Shown here piece after piece: positions 18,350 to 27,690 of a stretch of DNA of 64,000 bases. The DNA comes from Motilimonas sp. E26 (GTDB taxonomy: Bacteria; Pseudomonadota; Gammaproteobacteria; Enterobacterales; CBDFNC01), in the NCBI RefSeq assembly GCF_021278025.1, contig NZ_JAIBHJ010000014.1, forward strand, positions 53,257 to 117,256, written 5' to 3'. Numbering within the stretch: the first letter of the stretch is position 1; each line of letters opens with the position of its first letter. The notes below the pieces were generated by a model. The model was not told where the DNA came from, did not search any database, and saw only the letters and a program-made list of their open reading frames with translations. The translations under genes and the position numbers were made by a program.

Positions 18350-19207
18350 TTATTCCTTTATTGGTATCCGCTCTAACAACCTGTCGCCGTATACTTTTTC
18401 TAGCTTCAGGTGCGACAAGTGGCGATAGCCAATGTAACAATCACAGCTTTGATTCGGACATAAGTAATGTTGATTCAATAAACTATGCAACTCTTGTTGG
18501 TAAACATTACCCAAAGTTTGCTTAACAAAATGGCACGGCTGAATATAGCCTTCACCATCCATGGATAAGCTGGTCACACTAGCACGACATTCACGATTTA
18601 AACTGGGATAATTTTGCTGATTAAGATGAAACCAAGGGTCCAACTGGGCATAAAAATCACGTTCATCTGGCAGATAATAATCGAGCTGATCTTTATAAGC
18701 ATTCACCCATAAATACACCTCTGGATGCAGTTGTTCGCGCAGCGCTTTAGCCTTAGGTATATTTTCTTTAGTGCCAACTATACCGACACTATAACTCACC
18801 CCTAACCGATCAAGTTGTTGGGTTTTCATGACAAAATCAGCCAAGCTAATTTCACTAGGGTGATAGGTGATCCACAAGGCTAACTTGTTCAGGTTAGCCT
18901 GCTTTAACCAATCTATCGCCACGCTCATATTGGTTTGAATCACTACTTTTTCAACATGTTCCAGATGTGACAATGTCACCAAAGCTTGACGATACCAACT
19001 GCGTACTAATGCCTCCCCCCAGGGGGTAAATAATAGCCTAAAACTATCCTTAGCTTGTCGCGAACTAACCCAAGCAACAAACCGCTCAATTGCCAACTTG
19101 TCTTTCGCCCGAGTAGCGGCGTCATCAAACGTTTTGGCAAAAGGACAATAGTCACAATCGTAATTGCAACTGGCTAACGGGCCGCGATAGGTGATATCTA
19201 GCCTCAT
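18350..19207 (-). CDS. STM4011-like radical SAM protein
   Basis: Radical S-adenosylmethionine enzyme of 285 residues. The cluster-binding motif is CNYDCDYC (Cx3Cx2C) near residue 14. Further cysteines near the C-terminus (CRASVTSLSMDGEGYIQPC and CPNQSCDC) suggest an auxiliary iron-sulfur site as in SPASM or Twitch enzymes. I recognise the protein and its neighbours as the set named after Salmonella STM4011-STM4015. The substrate is unknown. The ATG at 19207 overlaps the preceding stop as ATGA, so I reject the 17-residue longer start. Confidence 0.85.
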   Translation of the reverse strand: MRLDITYRGPLASCNYDCDYCPFAKTFDDAATRAKDKLAIERFVAWVSSRQAKDSFRLLFTPWGEALVRSWYRQALVTLSHLEHVEKVVIQTNMSVAIDWLKQANLNKLALWITYHPSEISLADFVMKTQQLDRLGVSYSVGIVGTKENIPKAKALREQLHPEVYLWVNAYKDQLDYYLPDERDFYAQLDPWFHLNQQNYPSLNRECRASVTSLSMDGEGYIQPCHFVKQTLGNVYQQELHSLLNQHYLCPNQSCDCYIGYRHLSHLKLEKVYGDRLLERIPIKE

Positions 19208-20580
19208 TGCAATTGATACTCGCTCATGGCTTGTTTTACTTGTTGTGAAGCAAACCAAGGGCCAATGCTATCAGCTCGCTCAAACCCCGCCACGGTAAGC
19301 AATAGTAATGCCCCGGCCTGCTGCACTAAGCCAGCATTAATTAATGTCGTTAATGCTGGAAAATCAACCAAGGCACTGCGCTTAAAACGTTGCTCATATT
19401 CCCTTAGGTTTAACCCATCAGCAATCAATAACGATTGCATCACAAAGCGACGCTTACGTTCATCAAGCGTTAACTTAATGCCGTAGTGAGCATGGCTAAA
19501 GTCTGCCTCGGTTTGCTGAGTAAAATGCCCAATAATATCTTTAACGCCATGGCGCCCAACGGCATATTCCGATGAATAGTGTAAGGTTTGAGTATATGAA
19601 CGAGCACCGGCTCCCAACCCTAGCATGCCGTCTTCTTGGCAAGAGTAATGAGGCAGATCTAACTCAGTCAACTCGGCACGTCTAAACATGCGCATCGACA
19701 CTTGTTGATAGCCATGAGCGAGCAAAAAGTCACGCCCAGTTCGATACAAAGCCAGCATATCTGTATCAGCCAAGTCCGGCGTAAAACGCGCTTGCTGCTT
19801 CACCTTGCCAAGGCCCGTTGCTTCTCTCACGTATAACGGATACAAATAAAGCTCTTCAGGATTAAATTGCAACGCTTGCTCAAGAGAATGCAGCCAAGAG
19901 CTCACCGTTTGTCCAGCAATGCCATAGATCAAATCAAGGTTCAAATCCGCCTGACTGTACTGACGTATTGTTTCAATCGCCTTAAACACCTCTTGCTTAT
20001 TTTGCTTACGCGCTAAGTTTTTCACTTCCAGATCAGTGAATGATTGGATCCCCATACTAATACGGCTAACGTTACGCTCTGTTAGCAGCTGAATTTTACC
20101 CGCCGTAATGGTTTCAGGTGAAGTCTCTATCCCAATGGGAGTATTGGCCTGTATCCCAGCAAAGTCGGTTAAATCAAATAAACGCGCTAACTGTAATTCA
20201 GTTAAAAAAGTTGGCGTGCCGCCGCCGATGGCATAGCGAGCAAACTGCGCTTGCTCTATTACCGGCGTTAACGCTTTAATTTGCCGCTCAAGCGCATCTA
20301 GGTATAAATCGGGTAAGGTTTTTTCAGGCTTAACTAAGGTAAACAAGTTACAAAAGCCGCAACGCATACTACAAAAAGGAATGTGCACATATAAAAATAG
20401 CGCATCTAATTTCTCTTGTTGCCATAAAGGAGCTAACGCCACCCGCTCTTCAAACGGGCGATATGCCGTTTTATGGGGATAAGAATAGGCATAAGCTTGA
20501 TAAACGGGGCCATCTAATATTTGGGCTAAATCAGTTGCCGCTGCACTACTTGGCTGCGCCGTTACAGGGTTACTCTTCAT
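19204..20580 (-). CDS. STM4012-like radical SAM protein (HemN-related)
   Basis: HemN-like radical SAM enzyme of about 458 residues with YVHIPFCSMRCGFCNLF (Cx3Cx2C), the GGGTPTFL motif, RISMGIQSF and LIYGIAGQT, all typical of coproporphyrinogen oxidase relatives. HemN homologues also include heme chaperones and methyltransferases, so this should not be called HemN. Position in the STM4011-4015-type cluster argues for a dedicated unknown reaction. The gene starts 40 bp after the sulfatase-fold gene and overlaps the next radical SAM gene by four bases. An ATG three codons earlier (20589) is also possible. Confidence 0.88.
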   Translation of the reverse strand: MKSNPVTAQPSSAAATDLAQILDGPVYQAYAYSYPHKTAYRPFEERVALAPLWQQEKLDALFLYVHIPFCSMRCGFCNLFTLVKPEKTLPDLYLDALERQIKALTPVIEQAQFARYAIGGGTPTFLTELQLARLFDLTDFAGIQANTPIGIETSPETITAGKIQLLTERNVSRISMGIQSFTDLEVKNLARKQNKQEVFKAIETIRQYSQADLNLDLIYGIAGQTVSSWLHSLEQALQFNPEELYLYPLYVREATGLGKVKQQARFTPDLADTDMLALYRTGRDFLLAHGYQQVSMRMFRRAELTELDLPHYSCQEDGMLGLGAGARSYTQTLHYSSEYAVGRHGVKDIIGHFTQQTEADFSHAHYGIKLTLDERKRRFVMQSLLIADGLNLREYEQRFKRSALVDFPALTTLINAGLVQQAGALLLLTVAGFERADSIGPWFASQQVKQAMSEYQLQ

Positions 20581-20628
20581 AAATCTCAAAGCCTATAAAA
20601 TGCGTGGGAATAATCCCAATAAAAATAC

Positions 20629-21495
20629 TTATTGCGCGGCGCGCTGAATAAACTGCGCATAAGGTACAGTCCATACAGTTTCATGAGCGAGCCGGTGGCC
20701 GCTATAGCCCTGCTCGCCATAGCAGGTACCGTGATCTGAGCACAATATAAATAAGGTGTCGCGGCGCGATTTAAAATAATCAAACAGCCGTTGTAACTGG
20801 CTATCAACATAACACAAAGCTGCGCCATGAGAGCGCAGATCATCCTCCTTGCAGCCTTGTTCAAGATGCCTAGCACTGTAAAAATAATTAGGCTGATGAA
20901 TCGCCGAAATGTTAATGAATAAAAACGCCTTTTGTGCCACGGGCGCTTGCTTGAGCAAATGTATGGCTTGATCAATTTGCCGCTCGGTTGAGTCAGGTGC
21001 CGTTACCCCTGTTTGCTCCGACCAATAGCTATGCTGAAACAAATTTGGCAAGGTTTGACCAAGGGGCGTCAATTTATTAAAAAAGCCAACGCCGCCAATG
21101 CACAACGTTTGATAACCTTGCTCGGCCAAACCTTCCACGATTGTCGCCTGCTGAAACACTTGTGTGTTTTTATCAATAGAGCGGCTACCGTGAAAATCTA
21201 CCGCCATTAACCTTGGTGCCAGAGGATCATCTATCGGGGTAGGAAAAAAACCACTAAAAATAGCGTGATGAGCCGCGTAAGTGAAGCTGCCAGGACTGTG
21301 CCTAGGTTGCCATGCGCTAATAAACTGGCCTAACACTGGCAGCTCGCCTTGAGTTAATAACGTTTGCGCCACATCAAAGCGCAAGGTATCTAAGGTCAAC
21401 AACACAATATCGTGGCTGCCCACAATCTGATTCATGTTCAATGAAATAGATTCATCTAACAGACTCGCTTGACCATTACTTCCGCTGGGCATCAC
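20629..21495 (-). CDS. STM4013-like hydrolase (alkaline phosphatase/sulfatase fold)
   Basis: A 288-residue protein of the alkaline phosphatase superfamily. Metal-site motifs are visible: DIVLLTLDTLRFDVA near residue 30 and the C-terminal CSDHGTCYGEQGY and SGHRLAHETVW. The canonical sulfatase nucleophile motif CxPxR is absent; the serine or threonine in HSPGSFTYAAHHAIFSG could serve. It matches the STM4013/SEN3800 type by neighbours. The ATG overlaps the HAD gene stop as ATGA. It is short for a sulfatase and its substrate is unknown. Confidence 0.83.
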   Translation of the reverse strand: MMPSGSNGQASLLDESISLNMNQIVGSHDIVLLTLDTLRFDVAQTLLTQGELPVLGQFISAWQPRHSPGSFTYAAHHAIFSGFFPTPIDDPLAPRLMAVDFHGSRSIDKNTQVFQQATIVEGLAEQGYQTLCIGGVGFFNKLTPLGQTLPNLFQHSYWSEQTGVTAPDSTERQIDQAIHLLKQAPVAQKAFLFINISAIHQPNYFYSARHLEQGCKEDDLRSHGAALCYVDSQLQRLFDYFKSRRDTLFILCSDHGTCYGEQGYSGHRLAHETVWTVPYAQFIQRAAQ

Positions 21496-22118
21496 TCAAG
21501 CACCTCAGTTAGCAGTTCGACATTCGGGATTTGATAGTCGATTATGTCAGGTTCAACTTGTCTCTCAACATTAACCCACACAGTTTTCATTCCTAATTTT
21601 TTCGCTGGGATCATATCCCGCGCAAAATCATCACCAATCATCACGCAATCACGAGCATGAAAACCAGCCATACATTGACGAAACACCTCAGGATCGGGTT
21701 TATGTAAGCCCACCTCAGCCGAAACAAATATTTTGCTAAAATAAGGCGCTAGCTGTGCTTGGGTTATTTTTTCCCGTTGCATCAAGCTTGAGCCATTAGT
21801 TAACAAATGTAAGGAGTGGCGTTGCCCCAATGACGCCAATAATGACTGAAGGGATGAGTCTGGCTGGATGTATTGGGGTAGCATTTCAAAGTAACGCCAA
21901 AGTTGTTCGTATTGCTGTGGCAAGTCTGGAAAAGTGTCCATCAAATACTGACAAAATTCAGCGCGCGGCGTGCGACCCGAATTATCTTGCTGCAACATTC
22001 CTTGCCACTGTGACTCATCCAGTGTAATACCCAAGGTCGTAAATAGTTCGGTTAAGCATTGCTGAAATGCGCTATCACGATCAATTAGCGTATTGTCTAA
22101 ATCAAAAATTAATAACAT
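21492..22118 (-). CDS. HAD-family phosphatase (YjjG-like)
   Basis: A haloacid dehalogenase-type phosphatase of 208 residues with motif I DLDNTLID, motif II LLTNGSS, motif III lysine in GLHKPDPEVF and motif IV IGDDFARDM, plus an alpha-helical cap between I and II. The start overlaps the ATP-grasp stop by 10 bp and the end overlaps the next ATG by four bases, so it is an integral member of this operon. I do not recall it as a core member of the STM4011-4015 set. It probably removes phosphate from a small metabolite or intermediate of the pathway. Confidence 0.88.
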   Translation of the reverse strand: MLLIFDLDNTLIDRDSAFQQCLTELFTTLGITLDESQWQGMLQQDNSGRTPRAEFCQYLMDTFPDLPQQYEQLWRYFEMLPQYIQPDSSLQSLLASLGQRHSLHLLTNGSSLMQREKITQAQLAPYFSKIFVSAEVGLHKPDPEVFRQCMAGFHARDCVMIGDDFARDMIPAKKLGMKTVWVNVERQVEPDIIDYQIPNVELLTEVLE

Positions 22119-23245
22119 TGCATTGCCTTCACTTGCGCCTGATAACTACTGAGCCCTTGATAACTCACGTGAGGGAGTAAATCACCAAAGCCATTTAATT
22201 CAACCACCCTCGCCTTCGACTTACCACAAATCACATCTGCGCCAATGCAACCCGCTTCAGGAAAAATACTTGCCGCTTGTTCGGCCACTGCAAATGCTTG
22301 CTGTAACATGCGCTCACCATCATGATGGGCCAATATGTCACCGCGTTGATTGCCTAAATGCAAATTAGTCATCGGAGTTAAGCTGGTACGTGTCACGTAA
22401 TGCCCCGCCTTACCATTAAGCAACAAGATACGTAAATCAAACTGACGCCCATTAATTTGCGGCTTAGGAACCCAAGCCTCGAGATAAGCTTGCTGCAAAA
22501 CAATTTGCTGCAAAAGCTCGGCAATTTGTTCTGGCTCGCGATACGTTTTTACCTTAAGGGAGTTATAAAAGTGAGAGTGAACACCATCAACCACTCGCTC
22601 TAAACTGGTTTTAGCAATCAAATCACCTGTTTTCGGGTTTAGCCTTAATGCCATGACTCCTGACGCTGAAGAGCCATAACGGCTTTTTACAAACACTTGA
22701 TAGCAGCGCCGCTGTCGCATTTGTTGCACCAATTCAGGTAAGTTATTGATTGGCTCAAACAACAAAGGCGTCGGCACCTGATGCTGACGTAAATACTGCT
22801 GGCACTCCCATTTATCCGCCATCGCTAAAATAGCCCGAGGGGAGTTCAGATATTGTAATCGCGAATTCACATCATCCGCTATTTGCTCAATGGCATGGGC
22901 AACTTCAGTCAGTAAGCTTTTAAAACCTAAAAACCACTTATCAACATGATGAAAACGCCCCTTGTCGTTGGCAAGTTGAGCAAATTGATTGGGATTAATG
23001 CGCTGTAACAACGCCTTTTCAACCGCGAAATTCTCCCCCGCTGAGTCGATTTTCACCAACCATGGCCGTCCCAAAAAAGACCTTAATCGCTGCGATAAAA
23101 ATAAAGATAAATGAGGCGTTTGTAATAATTCCAAATAGCTTAACAGCAAATAATCGGCATCGTTAGGCAGCGCTTGTTGAAACAAATGCTGCCTACGGTT
23201 CTCTGGATTACAAATTAATATCCAAAGTGGTTTAGCCGTTGACAT
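22109..23245 (-). CDS. STM4014-like ATP-grasp protein
   Basis: A 378-residue ATP-grasp ligase-like protein. Recognisable parts are VFVKSRYGSSASGVMAL (ATP-binding lysine and glycine loop), YLEAWVPKPQINGRQFDLR, YVTRTSLTPMTNLHLGNQRG and the metal-binding end GADVICGKSKARVVELNGF. It matches the STM4014 type by neighbours. ATP-grasp enzymes join a carboxylate to an amine or thiol through an acyl-phosphate; the substrate is unknown. Start and preceding stop overlap as TAATG. Confidence 0.85.
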   Translation of the reverse strand: MSTAKPLWILICNPENRRQHLFQQALPNDADYLLLSYLELLQTPHLSLFLSQRLRSFLGRPWLVKIDSAGENFAVEKALLQRINPNQFAQLANDKGRFHHVDKWFLGFKSLLTEVAHAIEQIADDVNSRLQYLNSPRAILAMADKWECQQYLRQHQVPTPLLFEPINNLPELVQQMRQRRCYQVFVKSRYGSSASGVMALRLNPKTGDLIAKTSLERVVDGVHSHFYNSLKVKTYREPEQIAELLQQIVLQQAYLEAWVPKPQINGRQFDLRILLLNGKAGHYVTRTSLTPMTNLHLGNQRGDILAHHDGERMLQQAFAVAEQAASIFPEAGCIGADVICGKSKARVVELNGFGDLLPHVSYQGLSSYQAQVKAMQCY

Positions 23246-24180
23246 TATTCAGCAACAGACACGTAGCGGTAAACATCACCGTCACCATCATCGTCAGCTT
23301 CTTTTTGATCATTAACTTGAATATCCAAGCCTGAAGCCTGCAGCTTTTCAACCACTTCAGCAGAGAGGAAGTTTTCCGACACGTCTATTTTTTTACCTGC
23401 CAATAAGCCTTGATTCGCTATCAATAGCTCAGCGCCAGCATCGAGCATGATCCCCATCGACAAGTCGATGTCGGTTAATTGGCCTAATAAGTCACTCTTA
23501 ACTAACTCAGCCACTATTTCATTTTGAATTTCACTATTTTTTAATGCAAGACTGGTTAGCTTAGGAAAAAGTTGTTGCGACATCAGCGGCGTCACCGTGC
23601 TGATATCACCATCCCAACCATAGCTTTCATCACCGAGCCATAAACCTAACGTTTCCAGTGCGGGTAGCTTCGCATTAGCCACGGCAGCGATCACATCACG
23701 GCCTAAACCGCCACTTTCAATGATCAAGGTTTTTAAGTTTGAATGGGCGATGTCACCTAATTCTAATCCTTCTGCGCCACGAATTTGCAAATGTTCAAGC
23801 GCTGGGAATGCCGCCCAAAAGCGGCTGTAGTTACCTTGGTTAATCCAGGATATTTCATTTTCTTCATAAGTCATTTCACCAATAAAAATGGCTTTTAAGC
23901 CACTTAAAGCCGCGGCGTGCTCAACCAAAAAGTCCACGTATATACCAGCATCATTTTCATAAGCCTCTTCCCAACAGCCAAGTATCAAAGCTTGGATTTG
24001 ATTCACTTTTGGACCGTTAATCAAACGCGCTAGTACATCAATCATTTCAGCGCCATCTTCCGCGGCATCGTAATCTACTTCAAGGCGTATCGCAGCATTT
24101 GCATTTTGCACCCCTTTGTCGGCGTCAAACTGCTCAATTGGCAAATCATAAAAACGTTCAATATGAGAAGAGATAGTCAT
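23245..24180 (-). CDS. STM4015-like leucine-rich repeat protein
   Basis: A 311-residue acidic protein with irregular leucine-rich repeats in its middle (LEHLQIRGAEGLELGDI, LKTLIIESGGLG, LPALETLGLWLGD, LTSLALKNSEI, LTDIDLSMGIM). It matches the STM4015 type by neighbours. Such repeats usually bind another protein, so it may present a substrate to the enzymes or act as scaffold. The C-terminus ends in a short acidic tail EADDDGDGDVYRYVSVAE. The ATG at 24180 has GGAG upstream and is preferred over a start 15 codons earlier. It is the first gene of the operon. Confidence 0.82.
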   Translation of the reverse strand: MTISSHIERFYDLPIEQFDADKGVQNANAAIRLEVDYDAAEDGAEMIDVLARLINGPKVNQIQALILGCWEEAYENDAGIYVDFLVEHAAALSGLKAIFIGEMTYEENEISWINQGNYSRFWAAFPALEHLQIRGAEGLELGDIAHSNLKTLIIESGGLGRDVIAAVANAKLPALETLGLWLGDESYGWDGDISTVTPLMSQQLFPKLTSLALKNSEIQNEIVAELVKSDLLGQLTDIDLSMGIMLDAGAELLIANQGLLAGKKIDVSENFLSAEVVEKLQASGLDIQVNDQKEADDDGDGDVYRYVSVAE

Positions 24181-24330
24181 GGTTACACTCCAAATAAATA
24201 TATGTTTGAGATAAAAAATACACAATGAGTTGATAGAACACTAAGATACATATTTTGGGTCAGAAAAGCAGTAAAGAGAGCAAAAATGATGAAACTAAGA
24301 TGCCATAAAAATAAGATGTAATAGACTATA

Positions 24331-24360
24331 AAAAACGCCGCTGTCTCTAGCGGCGTTTTT
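24331..24360 (-). terminator. Intrinsic terminator after the repeat protein gene
   Basis: Arms AACGCCGCT and AGCGGCGTT around a six-base loop, flanked by A and T runs. It lies 20 bp after the stop of the minus-strand gene ending at 24380 and separates it from the leucine-rich gene operon. Confidence 0.88.
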
Positions 24361-24379
24361 GTTTATTCAATATCGGCGG

Positions 24380-26716
24380 TTACTGGCGACGGCGGATCCT
24401 TTCTCGATGAACACCTTGCTGGCGCGCACGATTAGCACGTTGCATGCTTTGATGGTTAACCGCTGGGCGCTTATTTACCGCGGGACGGGTTTGTGCTCGA
24501 TTCTGCACCTTGTCACGCACAGCTGGCGCAATCACATCATGTTGCTGTACTTTTTGCTTAACCTGCATTTTTTGCTCGTTACTCAGTTGCGTTTTTTGCA
24601 GATTATCAAGTTTTGCCTTTTGCTCACTACTTAGCTGAGGCTTTTCAATATTATCTAGCTTAGATTTTTGTGCATCGTTTAACACCGGTTTTTGCACGTT
24701 CTCTAATTTAGATTTATCGAAATCTTTCGCCTGTTCTTTCCAGCTACCATTAGTACGATCTTGCCACTTATTATCCTTCACCCGGGCTATATTTCCGTTG
24801 GCGTCAGCAAATACGTTATTTTCACGACTGCGGTTCGCTCGGGCTTTTTTCAAGTCACGACTAACTTGTGCCGGTGCAGCATTACGCACTCGGTTTGCAT
24901 CACGATTGTACAAGTTAGTTTGGCCAATCCGATTTTTTGTAAAGCGTTTATCCTTAGCAATCGTATTACTAATTTTAGCCCGGTTACCAATATTAATATT
25001 ATTGCCGATGTTAATATTACCAGTATTAATTACCACTGGTGGACGACGATATCCTCCGCCATACCAGCCACCACAACATCCCCAAGGGCTATAGTGATTG
25101 CCCCAACCGGCACTCCAACTGGCACCAAAGCTAAAGAAACCTCGGCTCCAAGTGACGCCAAAATTCCAGCCTGTCCAAGGATTATAACCGACATGGAACC
25201 CCCAAGTAGGCGGTCTTGGGTAATACATTCCTCCCCAGTGAGGTTGGTAGTACCAACCACTACCATAAACTGGCACTCCGTAATAAGGGAATGACCAGAG
25301 ATAGCCAGGGGTATAGCCAACATACACAATATCAGGCGTGGAGTCGTAGATTTGCACATAAGTAGTGTTATAAACGGGGGAGCTAGGTGGTATTTGAGCG
25401 ATTTCCTCATTAGGAATATCATCGGCAACTTGCCAAGGCCCAGTTGCAGTATCAGCAACAAACCAAACACCATTATCAACCGCGTAATAACGGTTTTTAA
25501 TTTTAAGTACTTGCGCGCCAGTGTTAACCGCATAAGCCACGTTAGTACCCTTGATCGCTTCAAACTTTGGCTTGCCATCGTATTCAACGGTTAGTGTGGT
25601 ATCGGCACGTTTTATCGCTGCGGTTTGTGGCACTTGTGCTTCAAGCACAGCTTGATCAGCTTCTTCCGTCCCCGCTACCGACACACGTAAGCCGCCAATA
25701 TCAGAATCAGGAGGAATAGATTGAAAGCTTTTCGGCAATTGATCCGCTCTAACAAAGGTCCACGGGCCTTCCGTGGATTTAGCGCGATACCAACGCCCAG
25801 AAAGCAAAACATACATCTGCCCTTCACTAAGCTCTCGCAGCCAAGCTGTTTCAGTGTTTTTCACGTAAAGTAATTCACCACCCACAAGACTTTGCCAATC
25901 GGGTTTTCCTTGCGTTGCGACCAACTCGGTAGGTGACGTAACCGCAATAATTTCAGGTACAGTGACTGGCGGCGCTTCATCTGATTTAGGCGCTAGTTTC
26001 ACTAAATCAGCTGGCGGATTGGTCGTTTGCTGCCAAGGGCCTAATGCATTATCTGCCTCGTACCAAAGGGCACCGCTACTCAAATAGACTTTATTGCTGG
26101 ATTTATCTTTAGCCACAGCAAATGGCGTATTAACCACTCGCTCGTAAGACGTATTTTCAATTGGCGTAAACTTAGGTTCACCGTCATACACCAATAGCAC
26201 CGCTAATTGCTCTTTAAAAATAATATTGGGCGCATCATTTTTAATTTGCTCTAAGCTGCTCTTTACTTGCTCAGCATCTTGCAAGCTGGCCGATAAGCGT
26301 GACAAAGAAATGTCAAACTGAGATTGCGCCACAGATTGCTCAACAATTTGGCTAAAGCGAGCTTCATCTTTCTCTTGAGAGTCAGGCCAGCTGACCTTCG
26401 TTACCTCAACGTCACGAATATTCGCTAAATCATTGTCACTATCGGTGTCGATTTTTGCCGTAAACCAAAATGCACCAAAAATCGGCTCATCACTACTATT
26501 TAGCTCCAACGACATGGCCGCACGGCCTTGTAACACATTACCGGTCAAGGTTTCCGGTTGAGGCTGATACACAACAATCGTGCCTTCATCGGCGCTAATG
26601 TCTTGCGGCCAATCAATAGCTAGCACTTAAAATGAAGCTAGATAAAACCAAGTAGCGAGCATCATATTTAAACAATATCGAAAGCTGCTGGGTATGGGTT
26701 TTAGTGGAACTGGCAT
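24380..26716 (-). pseudogene. Tandem-repeat Gly/Trp/Tyr-rich exported protein with in-frame stop in its signal peptide
   Basis: The main open frame (from GTG 26626) encodes 748 residues. Three repeats of roughly 55 residues share a WYxA/WFVA-x-GPW core (ALWYEADNALGPWQ, RWYRAKSTEGPWTF, GVWFVADTATGPWQ). A Tyr/Gly/Trp-rich stretch and a long Asn/Gln/Lys-rich tail with repeated KSKLDN-like units follow. The frame as opened lacks a signal peptide. Reading upstream in the same frame, an ATG at 26716 with AAGGA seven bases before it encodes a convincing signal sequence (LNMMLATWFYLASF), then a TAA at 26629-26627, then VLA and the mature start IDWPQ. A single nonsense change appears to have broken the export signal. 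Readthrough, a sequencing error or restart at the GTG remain possible. Repeat proteins of this kind are often annotated as carbohydrate-binding, which I cannot confirm. Confidence 0.75.
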
Positions 26717-26991
26717 AGCGAGTCCTTATCTATTATTTTATGTCACTCATAAAAGAGGGAATGAGAAAAATCACTCGGTACTGCTCTTTACATAATTGAA
26801 CTGTCAGAAATGTCCACCAGTATCCGCTCATTTCATTCGCCATTTAGAGCTTGTAACAAGTAACGAGACAACTAAGATCAAGATTAACAAACAAACAACA
26901 AATAACAAAAATAATAATCAAACCGTGGTCAAACTCAGATTCAACCACAATAATATTAAGTGTCCAAAATAGTGCGAATGATAGGCGTAAA

Positions 26992-27690
26992 ATGAAAGTA
27001 TTATTAAATGAACTAAAACAACATATTGAGCCAGATAAAGCTGCATTTTTTCCGCAGTTCTTTAAAGCATTCCCTGGCGGGTATGGGGAAGGCGACCAGT
27101 TTTGGGGCATTCGCGTACCACCGCTGCGCCAATTAGCTAAAAAGTATCGTCAGCTACCTTTAAATAAAGTTGAAATACTTATTACGTCTCCCATCCATGA
27201 GCAACGTTTATTAGCCCTATTCATCCTGCGGTTACAATTTGAAAAAAGCGATACTGATACACAACACGCCATCATCGATTTCTATTTAACGCATTTGGCT
27301 GGAGTTAATAACTGGGATCTAGTTGATGGCTCAGCGCCCTATTTACTCGGCACTTGGCTATTAGATAAAGATACGCAATTACTTTGGACACTGGCTAACA
27401 GTGAGCAGCTTTGGTCACAGCGTATTGCCGTGATGAGCAGCTTTGCTTTTATCAAACAAGGTCGATATCAGCTCACCTTAGACCTAGCCGCGCACTTATT
27501 GCAACATCCCCATGATTTAATGCATAAAGCCATCGGCTGGATGCTGCGTGAAATCGGTAAGCGCGATTTAGCAACTGAGCTAGCTTTTTTAGATCAGCAC
27601 TACACAAACATGCCGCGCACTATGCTGCGCTACGCTATTGAAAAATTTGATGAGCCACTACGACAAGCCTATTTAAAGGGGACGCGTTAA
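26992..27690 (+). CDS. AlkD-like DNA alkylation repair protein
   Basis: HEAT-repeat DNA glycosylase-like protein of 232 residues, related to AlkD, which removes bulky or cationic alkylated bases without base flipping. The family signature VNNWDLVDGSAPYLLG holds the catalytic Trp and Asp, and WGIRVPPLRQLAKKY and KAIGWMLREIGKRD are typical helices. There is no signal peptide. Its stop codon overlaps the stop of the convergent GntR-type gene by two bases. Confidence 0.9.
   Translation: MKVLLNELKQHIEPDKAAFFPQFFKAFPGGYGEGDQFWGIRVPPLRQLAKKYRQLPLNKVEILITSPIHEQRLLALFILRLQFEKSDTDTQHAIIDFYLTHLAGVNNWDLVDGSAPYLLGTWLLDKDTQLLWTLANSEQLWSQRIAVMSSFAFIKQGRYQLTLDLAAHLLQHPHDLMHKAIGWMLREIGKRDLATELAFLDQHYTNMPRTMLRYAIEKFDEPLRQAYLKGTR

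Noticed and set aside
19204..20580. Naming this gene hemN or hemW
   Set aside because: The radical SAM core is HemN-like, but the operon context is the STM4011-4015-type cluster, so heme synthesis is not supported.
20586..20975. 129-residue minus-strand frame
   Set aside because: It overlaps the sulfatase-fold gene in another frame; the metal-site motifs belong to the longer frame.
24761..25587. Open frames of 177 (+) and 185 (-) residues
   Set aside because: Both are shadows of the Gly/Trp/Tyr-rich repeat protein gene, with no ribosome site and no family resemblance.
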